DNA of 64,000 nucleotides from an uncultured Oscillospiraceae bacterium. Its GTDB lineage: Bacteria > Bacillota > Clostridia > Oscillospirales > Ruminococcaceae. Both the position numbers and the translations under genes were made by a program. Location: positions 34,006 to 98,005 of the forward strand of contig CATKAZ010000096.1 in assembly GCA_949745795.1 (NCBI GenBank), in the 5' to 3' direction. Under the pieces are notes generated by a model. The model had not been told where the DNA came from and did not search any database. It was given only the letters and a program-made list of their open reading frames with translations. Position 1 is the first letter of the stretch; each line of letters begins with the position of its first letter. Positions 53,659 to 63,111 of the stretch are shown piece after piece.

Positions 53659-54117
53659 TTATGCTTTTACCCTCCTTATATAAAGTGCTTTTTTTCCTAT
53701 TTTTATTTCATCATTATTTCTGAGCTTTTTCTGTTTTATTTTTTGTCCGTTAACATATGTACCGGATGTAGAATCAAGGTCGGTAATTGTCCAGATGCCG
53801 TCTTCGAGGCTTAAAAGAGCATGGTATCTGGATACGGACATGTCAGAAAATCGTAAATCTGCTGAAATATGTCGTCCCATAAGTACTTCTTGTGAATTAA
53901 GCGTAAAGGTGAACTCTCCGCTGTAATCCATAAGAACCATGTGTCTTGCCGCTTTGCTCCACTGTTTTTGTACGGTTTTTTTCTCCTTCGCACAGAAGCA
54001 GATAATAACAAGTGCACATATATCAACGATTATCAGTCCGGCAGCTGAAATGATTTCTTTGAAAGCAGAAAGCTCTTCAACCATTTCACTTATAAATTCT
54101 GTGAAGTTGTCAAGCAT
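53659..54117 (-). CDS. Membrane-anchored FHA-domain protein
   Basis: A 152-residue protein with one membrane helix at about 21-43 and a C-terminal forkhead-associated domain (about 65-150): VLMGRHISADLRF, SVSRYHALLSLEDG, TSGTYVNGQKI. FHA domains bind phospho-threonine proteins; the obvious kinase is PrkC at 2958, which is an inference. As first gene of the FHA-SEDS-PBP operon it may tie peptidoglycan synthesis to phosphorylation. The start at 54117 has AAAGGA upstream on the minus strand. Confidence 0.87.
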   Translation of the reverse strand: MLDNFTEFISEMVEELSAFKEIISAAGLIIVDICALVIICFCAKEKKTVQKQWSKAARHMVLMDYSGEFTFTLNSQEVLMGRHISADLRFSDMSVSRYHALLSLEDGIWTITDLDSTSGTYVNGQKIKQKKLRNNDEIKIGKKALYIRRVKA

Positions 54118-54256
54118 AACGTTTTTATCCTTTCTTTTTTATTGTATTTTAATAACATTATAATACATTTCAGAAAAATTTTCAACTGTAAGGACACTGA
54201 GCGGAATTTTTAGGATGTTTATGTAATTAATACTTTCTTTTGTTTTTTTATAAGGC

Positions 54257-54285
54257 TTGCAAAATATGACGAAATAAGCTATAAT
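54257..54285 (+). promoter_or_regulatory. Promoter of lon
   Basis: TTGCAA at 54257-54262, 17-bp spacer, TATAAT at 54280-54285. It gives a leader of about 110 nt that contains GGAG (54369-54372), the inverted repeat TATTCATTTTAATGAATA (54377-54394) and a three-codon frame at 54388. No CIRCE or CtsR site recognised. Confidence 0.65.
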
Positions 54286-54404
54286 AAAGTGTGACGTTGT
54301 GATATAGGACCTGTCTTAATGAATATCAAAGCAAAAAGATCGGGTTTTCAGCATACCGCAAACTGAAAGGAGAAAATATTCATTTTAATGAATACTTAGA
54401 TAAT

Positions 54405-56837
54405 ATGGAAAAGAATATGATTAAGGATACAGAAAATAAAATAAAAGACTTATCTTTGCCGACAGTTGCCATGAGAGGACTTGTTTGTTTCCCAAGATTT
54501 GTAATGCATTTTGATGTTGCAAGGGAAATTTCCGTCAAGGCTGTAAAGACTGCGTTGAAAAATGACAGACTGGTTTTTCTTACTGCCCAGAAGGATGTTT
54601 ATATTGAAGAACCGAAGGATGAGGACTTGTATAGAATTGGTGTTGTTGCGGAAATACGGCAGACTCTTAAAACTCCAGATAATATTATGAGGGTTTTGGT
54701 GGAAGGACTTTACAGAGCAAAAATCAAAGAAACAATAATCGAAGACGGGATGATTGAGTGCACTGTTAAAAAGCTTCCGGATTACAGTCGTGTAAAGCCT
54801 GATCCGGTTGATGTCACTGCAATTGTCCGTTCTGTAAAGGATATATTTGAAACTTACGGCGAGCTTGTTCCGAGAATGCCGAAGGAACTTATCAGCTCAA
54901 TTATGTGTCAGAATGATCCCTACAAGCTATTTGAAAATATTGCATATAACATGAATCTTGAATTTCATGACAAGCAGATGCTTCTTGAAGAATCCAATAT
55001 TCTTTCAAAGCTTGGTATGCTTTATGCAAATATTGTACATGAGGTTGAAGTACTGGAGATTGAAAAGCAGATACATGATGAGGTAAGGAGTAATCTTGAC
55101 AAAAATCAAAGAGAATACTACCTCCGAGAACAAATGCGTGTTATTTCATCTCAGCTGGGTGAGGAAGATACTCAGGAGGAAGCCTTTGAATACATGGAAA
55201 AGATTTATGATTTGCATCTTTCTCCGGAAAGTACGGATAAATTGGTAAAGGAAGCTGACAGGCTTATGAAAATGCCGGTATCGTCTCAGGAAGCTTTTGT
55301 TATAAGAAATTATCTTGAAACAGTATTGGAACTTCCGTGGAATAAGGTTTCAAAAATAAAAGTTGATGTAAAAAAAGCGGCAAAAATTCTTGATAAAGAG
55401 CATTACGGACTGAAAAAGGTTAAAGACAGAATTCTGGAAAGTATTTCTGTTCATGCAATGATGCCGGAGGTAAAGGGGCAGATAATATGTCTTGTAGGAC
55501 CTCCCGGCGTCGGTAAAACTTCAATAGGAAAATCAATTGCCAAAGCTTTGGGCAGAGAATATGTGAGAGTATCTTTAGGCGGTGTTCGTGATGAATCGGA
55601 TATAAGGGGACACAGAAAAACATATGTCGGTGCTATGCCGGGCAGAATTATTAATGCATTAAAACAGGCAGGTACTAATAATCCGCTGATACTTTTTGAC
55701 GAAATCGATAAAATGGGTAATGATTTCAGAGGTGATCCTGCGGCAGCTATGCTTGAAGTTCTTGACAGTGAACAGAATAATGAATTTAGAGATCATTATA
55801 TTGAGCTTCCTTTTGATTTAAGTAAAGTACTTTTTGTAACAACAGCAAATACTACAGACACTATCCCCAAACCGCTTCTTGACAGAATGGAGCTTATTGA
55901 GCTTACAAGCTACACAAGAGAAGAAAAATTTCATATTGCAAGGGAGCATCTTGTTCCAAAACAGCAGAAAAAGCACGGTTTGAAGGGTACACAGATAAAA
56001 ATAAACGATACTGTTATATATGATCTGATAGATTATTATACAAAAGAGGCAGGCGTAAGAAACCTAGAAAGAATGATTGCAGAGCTTTGCAGAAAGGCGG
56101 CAAAGGAGATAGTTTCCGGAGATGCTAAAAAGGTAACATATACTTCTAAAAATCTTGAGTCATATATAGGAGCAAAAAAATATTTTGATGATGAAAAGAC
56201 AACTGAAAATGAAATCGGAGTTGTAAACGGTCTTGCATGGACTTCTGTGGGAGGAGTTTTAATGCCTTTGGAAGTGCTTATTCTGGATGGCAAGGGAACT
56301 ATTGAAACTACGGGATCACTTGGCGATGTCATGAAGGAAAGCGCTAAGCTTGCAGTAAGCTATGCAAGAAGTGTTGCGGATAAATATAATATTGCTTCGG
56401 ATTTTTATAAAAATAAGGACATTCATATTCATGCTCCTGAGGGAGCAGTGCCGAAGGACGGTCCGTCGGCAGGAGTTACAATGGTAACGGCTTTGGTGTC
56501 GGCACTTTCCGGTATACCGGTAAGATGCGATGTTGCAATGACCGGTGAAATTACTTTGCACGGTAAAGTACTGCCTATAGGCGGATTGCGTGAAAAAACA
56601 ATGGCAGCGTATAAAGCAGGTATTCATACTGTTATAATTCCGGCAGGCAACAGGGGAGATCTTGATGAGGTTGACGATGCTGTAAAGTCTGCTACAGAAT
56701 TTATATTTGTTTCAAGGCTTGAAGATGTTCTGAGTACTGCATTGTGCAAAACGAAAGATGAAAGTAATATACAGTCTGATATTATTTTAACTCCTGAAGA
56801 ATCAGCCGGAGGGCAAGCAGTATCAGTAAGATCATAG
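54405..56837 (+). CDS. lon: ATP-dependent Lon protease
   Basis: An 810-residue AAA+ serine protease. N-terminal substrate domain (LPTVAMRGLVCFPRFVMHFD), Walker A VGPPGVGKTSIGKS, Walker B LILFDEIDKMG, and the C-terminal protease with PKDGPSAGVTM (catalytic Ser) and the GGLREKTMAAYKAGI Lys motif. The ATG at 54405 has no ribosome site at normal distance; GGAG is 32 bases upstream, and the in-frame ATT at 54378 is the only codon spaced for it, so the start is uncertain. Followed by engB, the usual neighbour. Confidence 0.93.
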   Translation: MEKNMIKDTENKIKDLSLPTVAMRGLVCFPRFVMHFDVAREISVKAVKTALKNDRLVFLTAQKDVYIEEPKDEDLYRIGVVAEIRQTLKTPDNIMRVLVEGLYRAKIKETIIEDGMIECTVKKLPDYSRVKPDPVDVTAIVRSVKDIFETYGELVPRMPKELISSIMCQNDPYKLFENIAYNMNLEFHDKQMLLEESNILSKLGMLYANIVHEVEVLEIEKQIHDEVRSNLDKNQREYYLREQMRVISSQLGEEDTQEEAFEYMEKIYDLHLSPESTDKLVKEADRLMKMPVSSQEAFVIRNYLETVLELPWNKVSKIKVDVKKAAKILDKEHYGLKKVKDRILESISVHAMMPEVKGQIICLVGPPGVGKTSIGKSIAKALGREYVRVSLGGVRDESDIRGHRKTYVGAMPGRIINALKQAGTNNPLILFDEIDKMGNDFRGDPAAAMLEVLDSEQNNEFRDHYIELPFDLSKVLFVTTANTTDTIPKPLLDRMELIELTSYTREEKFHIAREHLVPKQQKKHGLKGTQIKINDTVIYDLIDYYTKEAGVRNLERMIAELCRKAAKEIVSGDAKKVTYTSKNLESYIGAKKYFDDEKTTENEIGVVNGLAWTSVGGVLMPLEVLILDGKGTIETTGSLGDVMKESAKLAVSYARSVADKYNIASDFYKNKDIHIHAPEGAVPKDGPSAGVTMVTALVSALSGIPVRCDVAMTGEITLHGKVLPIGGLREKTMAAYKAGIHTVIIPAGNRGDLDEVDDAVKSATEFIFVSRLEDVLSTALCKTKDESNIQSDIILTPEESAGGQAVSVRS

Positions 56838-56846
56838 GAGGTTTTA

Positions 56847-57446
56847 ATGAATTATAATAAAGCAGAATTTTCGGCAGCGTACGGAACTTTTTCACAGATT
56901 CCTCCGTGCGAGCGTATTGAAATTGCATTTTCGGGACGTTCAAATGTTGGAAAATCTACATTAATAAATAAGATCTTTAATAGAAAAAATCTTGCCAGAG
57001 TCAGCTCGGTGCCGGGAAAAACCGCAACAATTAATTTTTATGGATTGGAAAATGTTTACTTTGTGGATCTGCCGGGGTACGGCTATGCAAAAATAGCAAA
57101 ATCCGAAAAGCGCCGATGGTCTGAATTAATTGAAGGGTATCTTAATTCCGATAGGGATATAAGACTTATTTTTCAGCTTATAGATATGCGTCATGCACCG
57201 TCGGCAGACGATATTCATATGATTAATTACCTTGTTGAAGCACAGCTGCCGTTTGTCATTATACTTACAAAGGCGGATAAACTGAAAAAAATGCAGCGTA
57301 TTGAAAGAATGGAAGCTTTTAAAACAGAAATTCCATACTTTAATGATATTCATATTATTCCGTTTTCATCTCAAACCTTTGAGGGTGTAGAAGAAGTAAG
57401 GAATATTATAGAGGAAATAGCTAATGAAGATTCAGAGGAGGTCTGA
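56847..57446 (+). CDS. engB: Ribosome biogenesis GTPase EngB (YsxC/YihA)
   Basis: A 199-residue GTPase essential for 50S assembly. Motifs in order: GRSNVGKSTLINK (G1), the PGKTATINFY switch, DLPGYGYAK (G3), LTKADKL (G4). ATG 56847 follows AGGAGG, which overlaps the lon stop region. The lon-engB pair is conserved in Firmicutes. Confidence 0.95.
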   Translation: MNYNKAEFSAAYGTFSQIPPCERIEIAFSGRSNVGKSTLINKIFNRKNLARVSSVPGKTATINFYGLENVYFVDLPGYGYAKIAKSEKRRWSELIEGYLNSDRDIRLIFQLIDMRHAPSADDIHMINYLVEAQLPFVIILTKADKLKKMQRIERMEAFKTEIPYFNDIHIIPFSSQTFEGVEEVRNIIEEIANEDSEEV

Positions 57447-57478
57447 ACCTTCAAACTAAATTGAAAGGAATGTTGAAA

Positions 57479-58777
57479 ATGTTTGTATCTGAAAATCTCG
57501 GAGTTAATGAAAAAGGTCATCTGACAATAGGCAAAATTGATACCGTAGAACTGGCTAAGCAGTATGGTACACCTCTCTATGTCATGGACGAAGCTTTGAT
57601 AAGAAAGCACTGTCAAAGCTATAAAAGCAGTATTGATAAGTTTTATGGCGGTAAAGGACTTGTATGCTATGCAAGTAAGGCGTTTTGCTGTATTGAAATG
57701 TGCAGAGTTATGAAGGACGAGGGAATCGGTCTTGATGTAGTTTCGATCGGCGAGCTTTATACTGCCACTAAAGCCGGATTTGACTGTGATAAGATTTGTT
57801 TTCACGGTAACAATAAAACCGATGAAGAGCTTGAGTATGCTGTTGATTTAAAGGTCGGAAGAATTATTGTTGATAATATTTACGAACTGGAAAGACTTGA
57901 TAAAATTGCTGAAAGCAAGGGTGTTAAGGCAAATATTATGTTCAGAATCAAGCCGGGTATCGACGCTCATACTCATAATTTTATCAGAACAGGTCAGATA
58001 GACAGTAAATTCGGATTCGCACTGGAAACAGGTGAAGCCATGGAAGCTGTAAAAAAAGCGCTCAGCTGTCCTAACATTAACCTTAAGGGTGTTCACTGTC
58101 ATATTGGTTCACAGATTTTTTCAATAAATCCTTTTGTTGAGGCTGCTGAAGTTATGCTGAAATTTATTTCTGATATAAAGCAGGAAACAGGTCATGAGGT
58201 TGTTGAACTTAATCTCGGCGGAGGTTTCGGTATTAAATATGCTGAAAATGATGATCCTGTTCCTTATGAGGCTTATATGGAAAAGGTTTCTGCTGCTGTT
58301 AAGAAGAGCTGTGAAAATCTGGGAATTACACAGCCGTTTATACTTATCGAACCGGGACGTTCAATGGCAGGTCCTGCCGGAATTACTCTTTACACATGCG
58401 GCGGAATTAAGAATATTCCTAATATAAGAACTTATGTATCAATTGACGGCGGTATGACAGATAATCCTAGATACGCTCTTTATCAGTCTGAATATGAGGC
58501 TCTTGTAGCCAATAAAGCAGATAAGCCCAGAGATAAAAAGGTTACTATTGCCGGAAAGTGTTGCGAGAGCGGCGATTTGATCGGTGAGGGTATGTCTTTA
58601 CAGGAAGCTGAACCGGGAGATATTATTGCAGTATGCGCAACAGGTGCTTATAACTACTCAATGTCTTCCAACTATAACAGAATTCCTAAGCCCGCTACAG
58701 TTTTTGTAAATAACGGAGATTCAAAAGTTGTTATCAAAAGAGAAACTCTTGATGATATAATCAGAAATGATATTTAA
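57479..58777 (+). CDS. lysA: Diaminopimelate decarboxylase
   Basis: PLP fold-III enzyme of 432 residues that makes lysine from meso-diaminopimelate. The cofactor lysine is in LVCYASKAFCC, GFGFALETGEAM and HCHIGSQIF follow, with NLGGGFGIKY and the EPGRSMAGPAG phosphate loop, and CESGDLIGEG near the end. ATG 57479 is spaced 9 bases from AAAGGA; earlier in-frame starts overlap that site. It may be co-transcribed with engB. No lysine riboswitch is seen. Confidence 0.94.
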   Translation: MFVSENLGVNEKGHLTIGKIDTVELAKQYGTPLYVMDEALIRKHCQSYKSSIDKFYGGKGLVCYASKAFCCIEMCRVMKDEGIGLDVVSIGELYTATKAGFDCDKICFHGNNKTDEELEYAVDLKVGRIIVDNIYELERLDKIAESKGVKANIMFRIKPGIDAHTHNFIRTGQIDSKFGFALETGEAMEAVKKALSCPNINLKGVHCHIGSQIFSINPFVEAAEVMLKFISDIKQETGHEVVELNLGGGFGIKYAENDDPVPYEAYMEKVSAAVKKSCENLGITQPFILIEPGRSMAGPAGITLYTCGGIKNIPNIRTYVSIDGGMTDNPRYALYQSEYEALVANKADKPRDKKVTIAGKCCESGDLIGEGMSLQEAEPGDIIAVCATGAYNYSMSSNYNRIPKPATVFVNNGDSKVVIKRETLDDIIRNDI

Positions 58778-58792
58778 TTGAACATAAAAATT

Positions 58793-58819
58793 AATCCCTG
58801 CTTTATAAGCAGGGATTTT
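58793..58819. terminator. Bidirectional terminator between lysA and aspS
   Basis: AATCCCTGCTT-TAT-AAGCAGGGATT followed by TTG; the converging genes share it. Confidence 0.8.
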
Positions 58820-58840
58820 GTTGTATTGAGTAAAATAATT

Positions 58841-60628
58841 TTATTTTTCAATTTCAGTTTTTTTAACAACGTCAATTCCCAGTACGTCAAGGCTTTCCTT
58901 ATCTACAGGGGATGGGCATTCAGACATAAGCTCACTTGCGTTTTGTACTTTTGGGAATGCAGTAACATCTCTAAGACTTTCAGCTCCAAGCATAACCATT
59001 GCAAGTCTGTCAAGACCGATTCCAAGACCGCCGTGCGGAGGTGCGCCAAATTTATAAGCCTCGACAAGGAAACCGAATTTAGCTTCGATTTCTTCATTTG
59101 TAAGACCTAAAGCTTGGAACATTTTCTGCTGAAGTTCATAATCAGTAATACGAATTGATCCTGAGGATAGTTCTGTTCCGTTTAGTACTAAGTCAAATGC
59201 TTTCGCATAAACCTTTTCCGGAGCTGATTCAAGATACTGTATGCATTCATCGTTAGGCATTGTGAAAGGATGATGCATAGCAACATAACTGTTTGTTTCT
59301 TCGTCATATTCAAAGAACGGAAATTCTGTGATCCACAGGAAATTAAATTTATCAGCCGGAATAATATCAAGCTTTTTGGCAACGTGAAGTCGCAGCGCAC
59401 CTAGTACAGGCAGCGTAACTTTATTTTTATCGGCAATGATAAGAGCAGTATCGCCTTTTTCACAGCCGATTTTTGTCAGAATAGCATTTATTTCTTCTTC
59501 ACTGAAAAATTTAGCAAATGAGCATGACGGCTTTTCATCAACCCATCTTACGTAGGCAAGTCCTTTAGCGCCGATGCCTCTTACCATTTCGGTAAGTTTG
59601 TCAATTTCCTTTCTTGTTAGAACAGACGCTGAATTTTTTGCTACAATAGCTCTGACACTTCCGCCGTTTTTGACAGCGTCTGAAAATACTCCGAAACTGC
59701 AGTCAGCTACTAAGTCAGAGAAGTCCTGAATTTCCATATTAAAACGTGTATCAGGCTTGTCCGAACCGTAACGTTCCATTGCTTCGTTATAGCTTAAACG
59801 AGGCAGGGGAGTACTGATATCAATATTAAGTACATTTTTGAAAAGATATGAAATAAATCCTTCTGTCATGGAAAGAATATCTTCAACATCTACAAATGAC
59901 ATTTCAAGGTCAATCTGAGTAAATTCCGGTTGACGATCCGCTCTTAGATCCTCGTCACGAAAACATCTTGCAAGCTGAATATATCTGTCCATACCGGCAA
60001 CCATAAGGAGTTGTTTATAAATCTGAGGAGATTGGGGCAGTGCATAGAATTTTCCATTATGTACTCTTGACGGAATCAGATAATCTCTTGCACCCTCCGG
60101 TGTTGATTTCATCATCATAGGAGTTTCAATTTCAGTAAAATCATTTGCATAGAAATACTCTCTTGCCGCTTTTGCAATCTTATGACGCATAATCAAATTC
60201 TGCTGAAGGGGCTGTCTTCTTAAATCAAGGTAGCGATATTTCAGTCTTAATTCCTCGTTAACCTTTGTTTCATTTGTAATTTCAAAAGGAGGAGTCTGCG
60301 CCTTTGCCAGTATACGAAGGTCTGAAACAATAATTTCAATTTCTCCTGTTTTGATTTCCTTATTAATACTTGCACGTTTTGCGGTAACACCTTTTGCCAT
60401 AAGTACAAATTCACTTCTGCATGATGCGGCTTTTTCAAATATAGTTTTATCTGTGGTATCGTTAAAAGCAAGCTGTACGATTCCTGTCTTATCTCTTAAG
60501 TCAATAAAAATAAGATTACCCAAATCACGAATCTTTTGAACAAATCCGCCTACTATTACCTCAATTCCTTCTTGCGTTACTTCTCCGCAATAGTGTGTAC
60601 GCTTTAAGCCATTCATATTATCAGCCAT
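58841..60628 (-). CDS. aspS: Aspartyl-tRNA synthetase
   Basis: A 595-residue bacterial-type class II synthetase. N-terminal OB anticodon-binding domain (1-105), motif 2 FRDEDLRADRQPEFTQIDLE, the bacterial GAD insertion (about 285-420) and motif 3 GLGIGLDRLAMV. Full length and intact. GGAGAAATATT precedes ATG 60628. With hisS upstream this is the common hisS-aspS pair, here separated by a small membrane protein gene and a hairpin. No T-box leader is seen. Confidence 0.96.
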   Translation of the reverse strand: MADNMNGLKRTHYCGEVTQEGIEVIVGGFVQKIRDLGNLIFIDLRDKTGIVQLAFNDTTDKTIFEKAASCRSEFVLMAKGVTAKRASINKEIKTGEIEIIVSDLRILAKAQTPPFEITNETKVNEELRLKYRYLDLRRQPLQQNLIMRHKIAKAAREYFYANDFTEIETPMMMKSTPEGARDYLIPSRVHNGKFYALPQSPQIYKQLLMVAGMDRYIQLARCFRDEDLRADRQPEFTQIDLEMSFVDVEDILSMTEGFISYLFKNVLNIDISTPLPRLSYNEAMERYGSDKPDTRFNMEIQDFSDLVADCSFGVFSDAVKNGGSVRAIVAKNSASVLTRKEIDKLTEMVRGIGAKGLAYVRWVDEKPSCSFAKFFSEEEINAILTKIGCEKGDTALIIADKNKVTLPVLGALRLHVAKKLDIIPADKFNFLWITEFPFFEYDEETNSYVAMHHPFTMPNDECIQYLESAPEKVYAKAFDLVLNGTELSSGSIRITDYELQQKMFQALGLTNEEIEAKFGFLVEAYKFGAPPHGGLGIGLDRLAMVMLGAESLRDVTAFPKVQNASELMSECPSPVDKESLDVLGIDVVKKTEIEK

Positions 60629-60679
60629 AATATTTCTCCATTCTGCCGTATTATAATACAGTAAACTAAATTTTATAAA

Positions 60680-60704
60680 ATTAGCGTGATTCCCTCACGC
60701 TAAT
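60680..60704 (-). terminator. Hairpin between the small membrane gene and aspS
   Basis: ATTAGCGTGA / TCACGCTAAT 10-bp stem, read on the minus strand followed by TTTATAAAATTT. It could end or attenuate the hisS transcript before aspS. Confidence 0.6.
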
Positions 60705-60721
60705 GGTATTGTTTTATATTT

Positions 60722-60949
60722 TTATTTATGTTTTTTACCGGAGTATTCATTAACAATGATTTTTATTCTGTTAATAAGTAAGTATAAGATAAGTAATATA
60801 GAAACTATAAGCGGAATAACAAATATTATTTTTGTTACAGTGGGAAATTCACTTAATTTAATTATAAAAACAGTATATAAAGCTATTGCAATAAATAATA
60901 AAACAGATAATCCGGCAAGTAAAATATTTTTCAAAAAATTTTTATTCAT
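60722..60949 (-). CDS. Small two-helix membrane protein, unknown
   Basis: A 75-residue protein with two hydrophobic segments (about 8-30 and 40-58) and a basic tail (EYSGKKHK). The start codon at 60949 overlaps the hisS stop by one base, so it is probably translated by coupling. No family recognised. Its place between hisS and aspS does not suggest a function. Confidence 0.55.
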   Translation of the reverse strand: MNKNFLKNILLAGLSVLLFIAIALYTVFIIKLSEFPTVTKIIFVIPLIVSILLILYLLINRIKIIVNEYSGKKHK

Positions 60950-62250
60950 TATATATTTTCAAGTACCTCATCAAACATTTCTCCTATTGCAATATCAGAA
61001 AAATGTTTACTAAAAGAGGAATCGAGAATAATGTCAGTTTCTTCACCGGTTTTCATATTTTTTAATTTTGCTTTCTTTTCGTTTATTTCATTTTCCCCGA
61101 GAACCATAGTAAAGGCAGCTCCAAGCTTGTCAGAATACTTCATTTGTGATTTCAGACCACGTCCTACAGTATCGTATTCAACCCACAGACCAGAGCTTCT
61201 CAATTCAGCTGCAAGTTTCATAGCGTAAGGTACAATTGATTCGTCCATAGGTGCGATATATAGACTGCACTGCATATCATCGGCAAAAGATATTCCCTGA
61301 TTTTCCATTGTCAGAATAAGACGTTCAAGTCCCATAGCAAAGCCTAAAGCGGGAGTTTTCTGACCTCCCATTTGTTCGATAAGACCGTCATATCGTCCGC
61401 CGCCGCAGATAGTTCCCTGAGCGCCGATATCAGTTGTGACAAATTCAAATACAGTTTTTGTATAATAATCAAGACCTCTTACAATTTTCGGATCAACTTT
61501 AAACTTAATATTTAAATTATCAAGATAGGATTTTAATTTTTCAAAGTGTTCAGAGCATTCATCACAAAGATAATCAAGAATGAGGGGAGCGTCCTTGGCG
61601 ATTTCAGAGCAAACAGGACTTTTACAGTCGAGAATTCTCATAGGATTTTTTTCCAGTCTTGAAAGACAAGTATCACAGAGCTTGTCTTTTTTGTTTTCAA
61701 AATAGCCTTTAAGAGCCTTATGATATTCTGCCCTGCACTTAGGACAGCCTATGGAATTGATTTTCAGTTCAACATTTTTTATTTCCAGCATGTTTATAAT
61801 ATCGTTTGCCATTGAAATAACATCTGCGTCAGCAGACGGCAAAGAACTTCCGGCCATTTCGACACCGAATTGGTGAAATTCTCTAAGACGACCTGCCTGA
61901 GGACGTTCATGACGAAAGCAGGAAAGTATGTAAAAAACCTTTTGCGGCATAGCCTCGTTTAAAAGACCGTTTTGCATCATAGCTCTGATTGTTCCGGCAG
62001 TGCCTTCAGGGCGGAGAGTGAATTTTGTTTCTTTTGCGATAACAGAGTACATTTCTTTTTGTACTACATCTGTAGTTTCTCCTACCGAACGCTGAAACAA
62101 TTCCGTATTTTCAAAGGTAGGAATACGGATTTCTTTAAAGCCGTACATAGAAGCAACATCTCTTGCAGTGTTTTCAACAGTATTCCATTTGTTAATGTTT
62201 TTGGGTATTACATCTTCAGTTCCATTGGGTCTTTTTATAATTAACGCCAT
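60949..62250 (-). CDS. hisS: Histidyl-tRNA synthetase
   Basis: A 433-residue class II synthetase. Motif 2 RHERPQAGRLREFHQFGVE, histidine loop TICGGGRYDGLIEQMGG, and a C-terminal anticodon domain (YIAPMDESIVPYAMKLAAEL). A Cys-rich insert (CPKCRAEYH, CDTCLSRLEKNP, CDECSEHF) is seen in many Firmicutes enzymes. ATG 62250 is preferred with GGAGA upstream; the frame is open to 62337 but that part lies over the -10 box. The leader is about 70 nt, too short for a T-box. Confidence 0.95.
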   Translation of the reverse strand: MALIIKRPNGTEDVIPKNINKWNTVENTARDVASMYGFKEIRIPTFENTELFQRSVGETTDVVQKEMYSVIAKETKFTLRPEGTAGTIRAMMQNGLLNEAMPQKVFYILSCFRHERPQAGRLREFHQFGVEMAGSSLPSADADVISMANDIINMLEIKNVELKINSIGCPKCRAEYHKALKGYFENKKDKLCDTCLSRLEKNPMRILDCKSPVCSEIAKDAPLILDYLCDECSEHFEKLKSYLDNLNIKFKVDPKIVRGLDYYTKTVFEFVTTDIGAQGTICGGGRYDGLIEQMGGQKTPALGFAMGLERLILTMENQGISFADDMQCSLYIAPMDESIVPYAMKLAAELRSSGLWVEYDTVGRGLKSQMKYSDKLGAAFTMVLGENEINEKKAKLKNMKTGEETDIILDSSFSKHFSDIAIGEMFDEVLENI

Positions 62251-62342
62251 AAGAATCTCCAATCTGCCGCTTAAATATTTAAAAAGAATTTTTGTGCGGC
62301 GGACAAAAATATCATAGATTATAATAATGATCAGCAAACATT

Positions 62343-62374
62343 ATTTAAATCGTCCCCGAAGGAACGATTTAAAT
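62343..62374 (-). terminator. Terminator of mgsA
   Basis: ATTTAAATCGT / ACGATTTAAAT arms around CCCCGAAGGA, just after the mgsA stop on the minus strand. Confidence 0.65.
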
Positions 62375-62383
62375 TTTGTTCTT

Positions 62384-62788
62384 TTATATATTCGGACTGC
62401 CAATCTCACGCCAGTCAAGATCTCCTCTTTCAAGGGAAAGAATAAGAGCTTCAGCAGTTGCAATGTTTGTAGCAACCGGAACATTATGAACATCGCACAA
62501 TCTCAGAAGATTGATATCATTAGGTTCATTTGCTTTCGGATTAATCGGATCTCTGAAGAAAAGCAGTACGTCTATTTCATTGCATGATATTCTGGCGCCG
62601 ATTTGCTGTCCGCCGCCTTGAGTTCCGCCGAGGTAGCGGACTATTTCCAATCCGGTAGCTTCGCTTACCAATTTGCCGGTTGTTCCCGTTGCACATAAAT
62701 TGTATTTGGACAGTATACCGCAGTAAGCGGTGCAAAATTGAACCATAAGTTCCTTTTTGGAATCATGGGCTATTAAGGCTATTGTCAT
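62384..62788 (-). CDS. mgsA: Methylglyoxal synthase
   Basis: Converts dihydroxyacetone phosphate to methylglyoxal. The 134-residue protein begins MTIALIAHDSKKELM and has the phosphate loop ATGTTGKLV, GGTQGGGQQIGARI and FFRDP, all diagnostic. The active-site Asp and His (AHD, CDVHNVPVATN) are conserved. ATG 62788 follows GGAAAGGACC; the frame is open to 62824 but that part contains the leader. Monocistronic between terminators. Confidence 0.95.
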   Translation of the reverse strand: MTIALIAHDSKKELMVQFCTAYCGILSKYNLCATGTTGKLVSEATGLEIVRYLGGTQGGGQQIGARISCNEIDVLLFFRDPINPKANEPNDINLLRLCDVHNVPVATNIATAEALILSLERGDLDWREIGSPNI

Positions 62789-62957
62789 TTCTGGGTCCTT
62801 TCCATTACGCAGTGAGTAATACATATTTTTTTAAGAGTCTTTCTAAATTTATTTTTATAGGCAATGTAGTATTCAAATTATGCAGGCACAAAAGTGTATA
62901 CAAAGAATTTATACATGATAATTTGTAAAACTGCCTAGTTTTTTGTTTACTAACTCA
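62789..62957 (-). promoter_or_regulatory. Long 5' leader of mgsA
   Basis: About 165 untranslated bases between the predicted promoter and the mgsA ATG. Complementary tracts include AGGCAG and CTGCCT-like segments (62876-62940). No riboswitch class recognised and no small frame with a ribosome site seen. Confidence 0.35.
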
Positions 62958-62963
62958 TAATAT

Positions 62964-62991
62964 ATTATACCATAAAATGAATAATTGTCAA
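62964..62991 (-). promoter_or_regulatory. Promoter of mgsA
   Basis: Minus strand TTGACA (62986-62991), 16-bp spacer, TATAAT (62964-62969). Confidence 0.65.
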
Positions 62992-63071
62992 AGAGAAATT
63001 TATGTTATTTATTAAAATCGTTTATGTTGAATGATTTAAGATGTTAGCATTTGTTGATTTTGACGAAATAT

Positions 63072-63101
63072 AAAAAAGCGAGAAGAATTTCCCGCTTTTT
63101 T
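63072..63101 (-). terminator. Terminator of the PBP2 gene
   Basis: AAAAAAGCGAGAA / TTCCCGCTTTTTT hairpin with one mismatch, directly after the stop on the minus strand. Confidence 0.75.
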
Positions 63102-63111
63102 ATATTATTTT

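Noticed and set aside
62251-62342. T-box leader before hisS (and aspS)
   Set aside because: The leader is about 70 nt with no T-box sequence or antiterminator; too short for the class.
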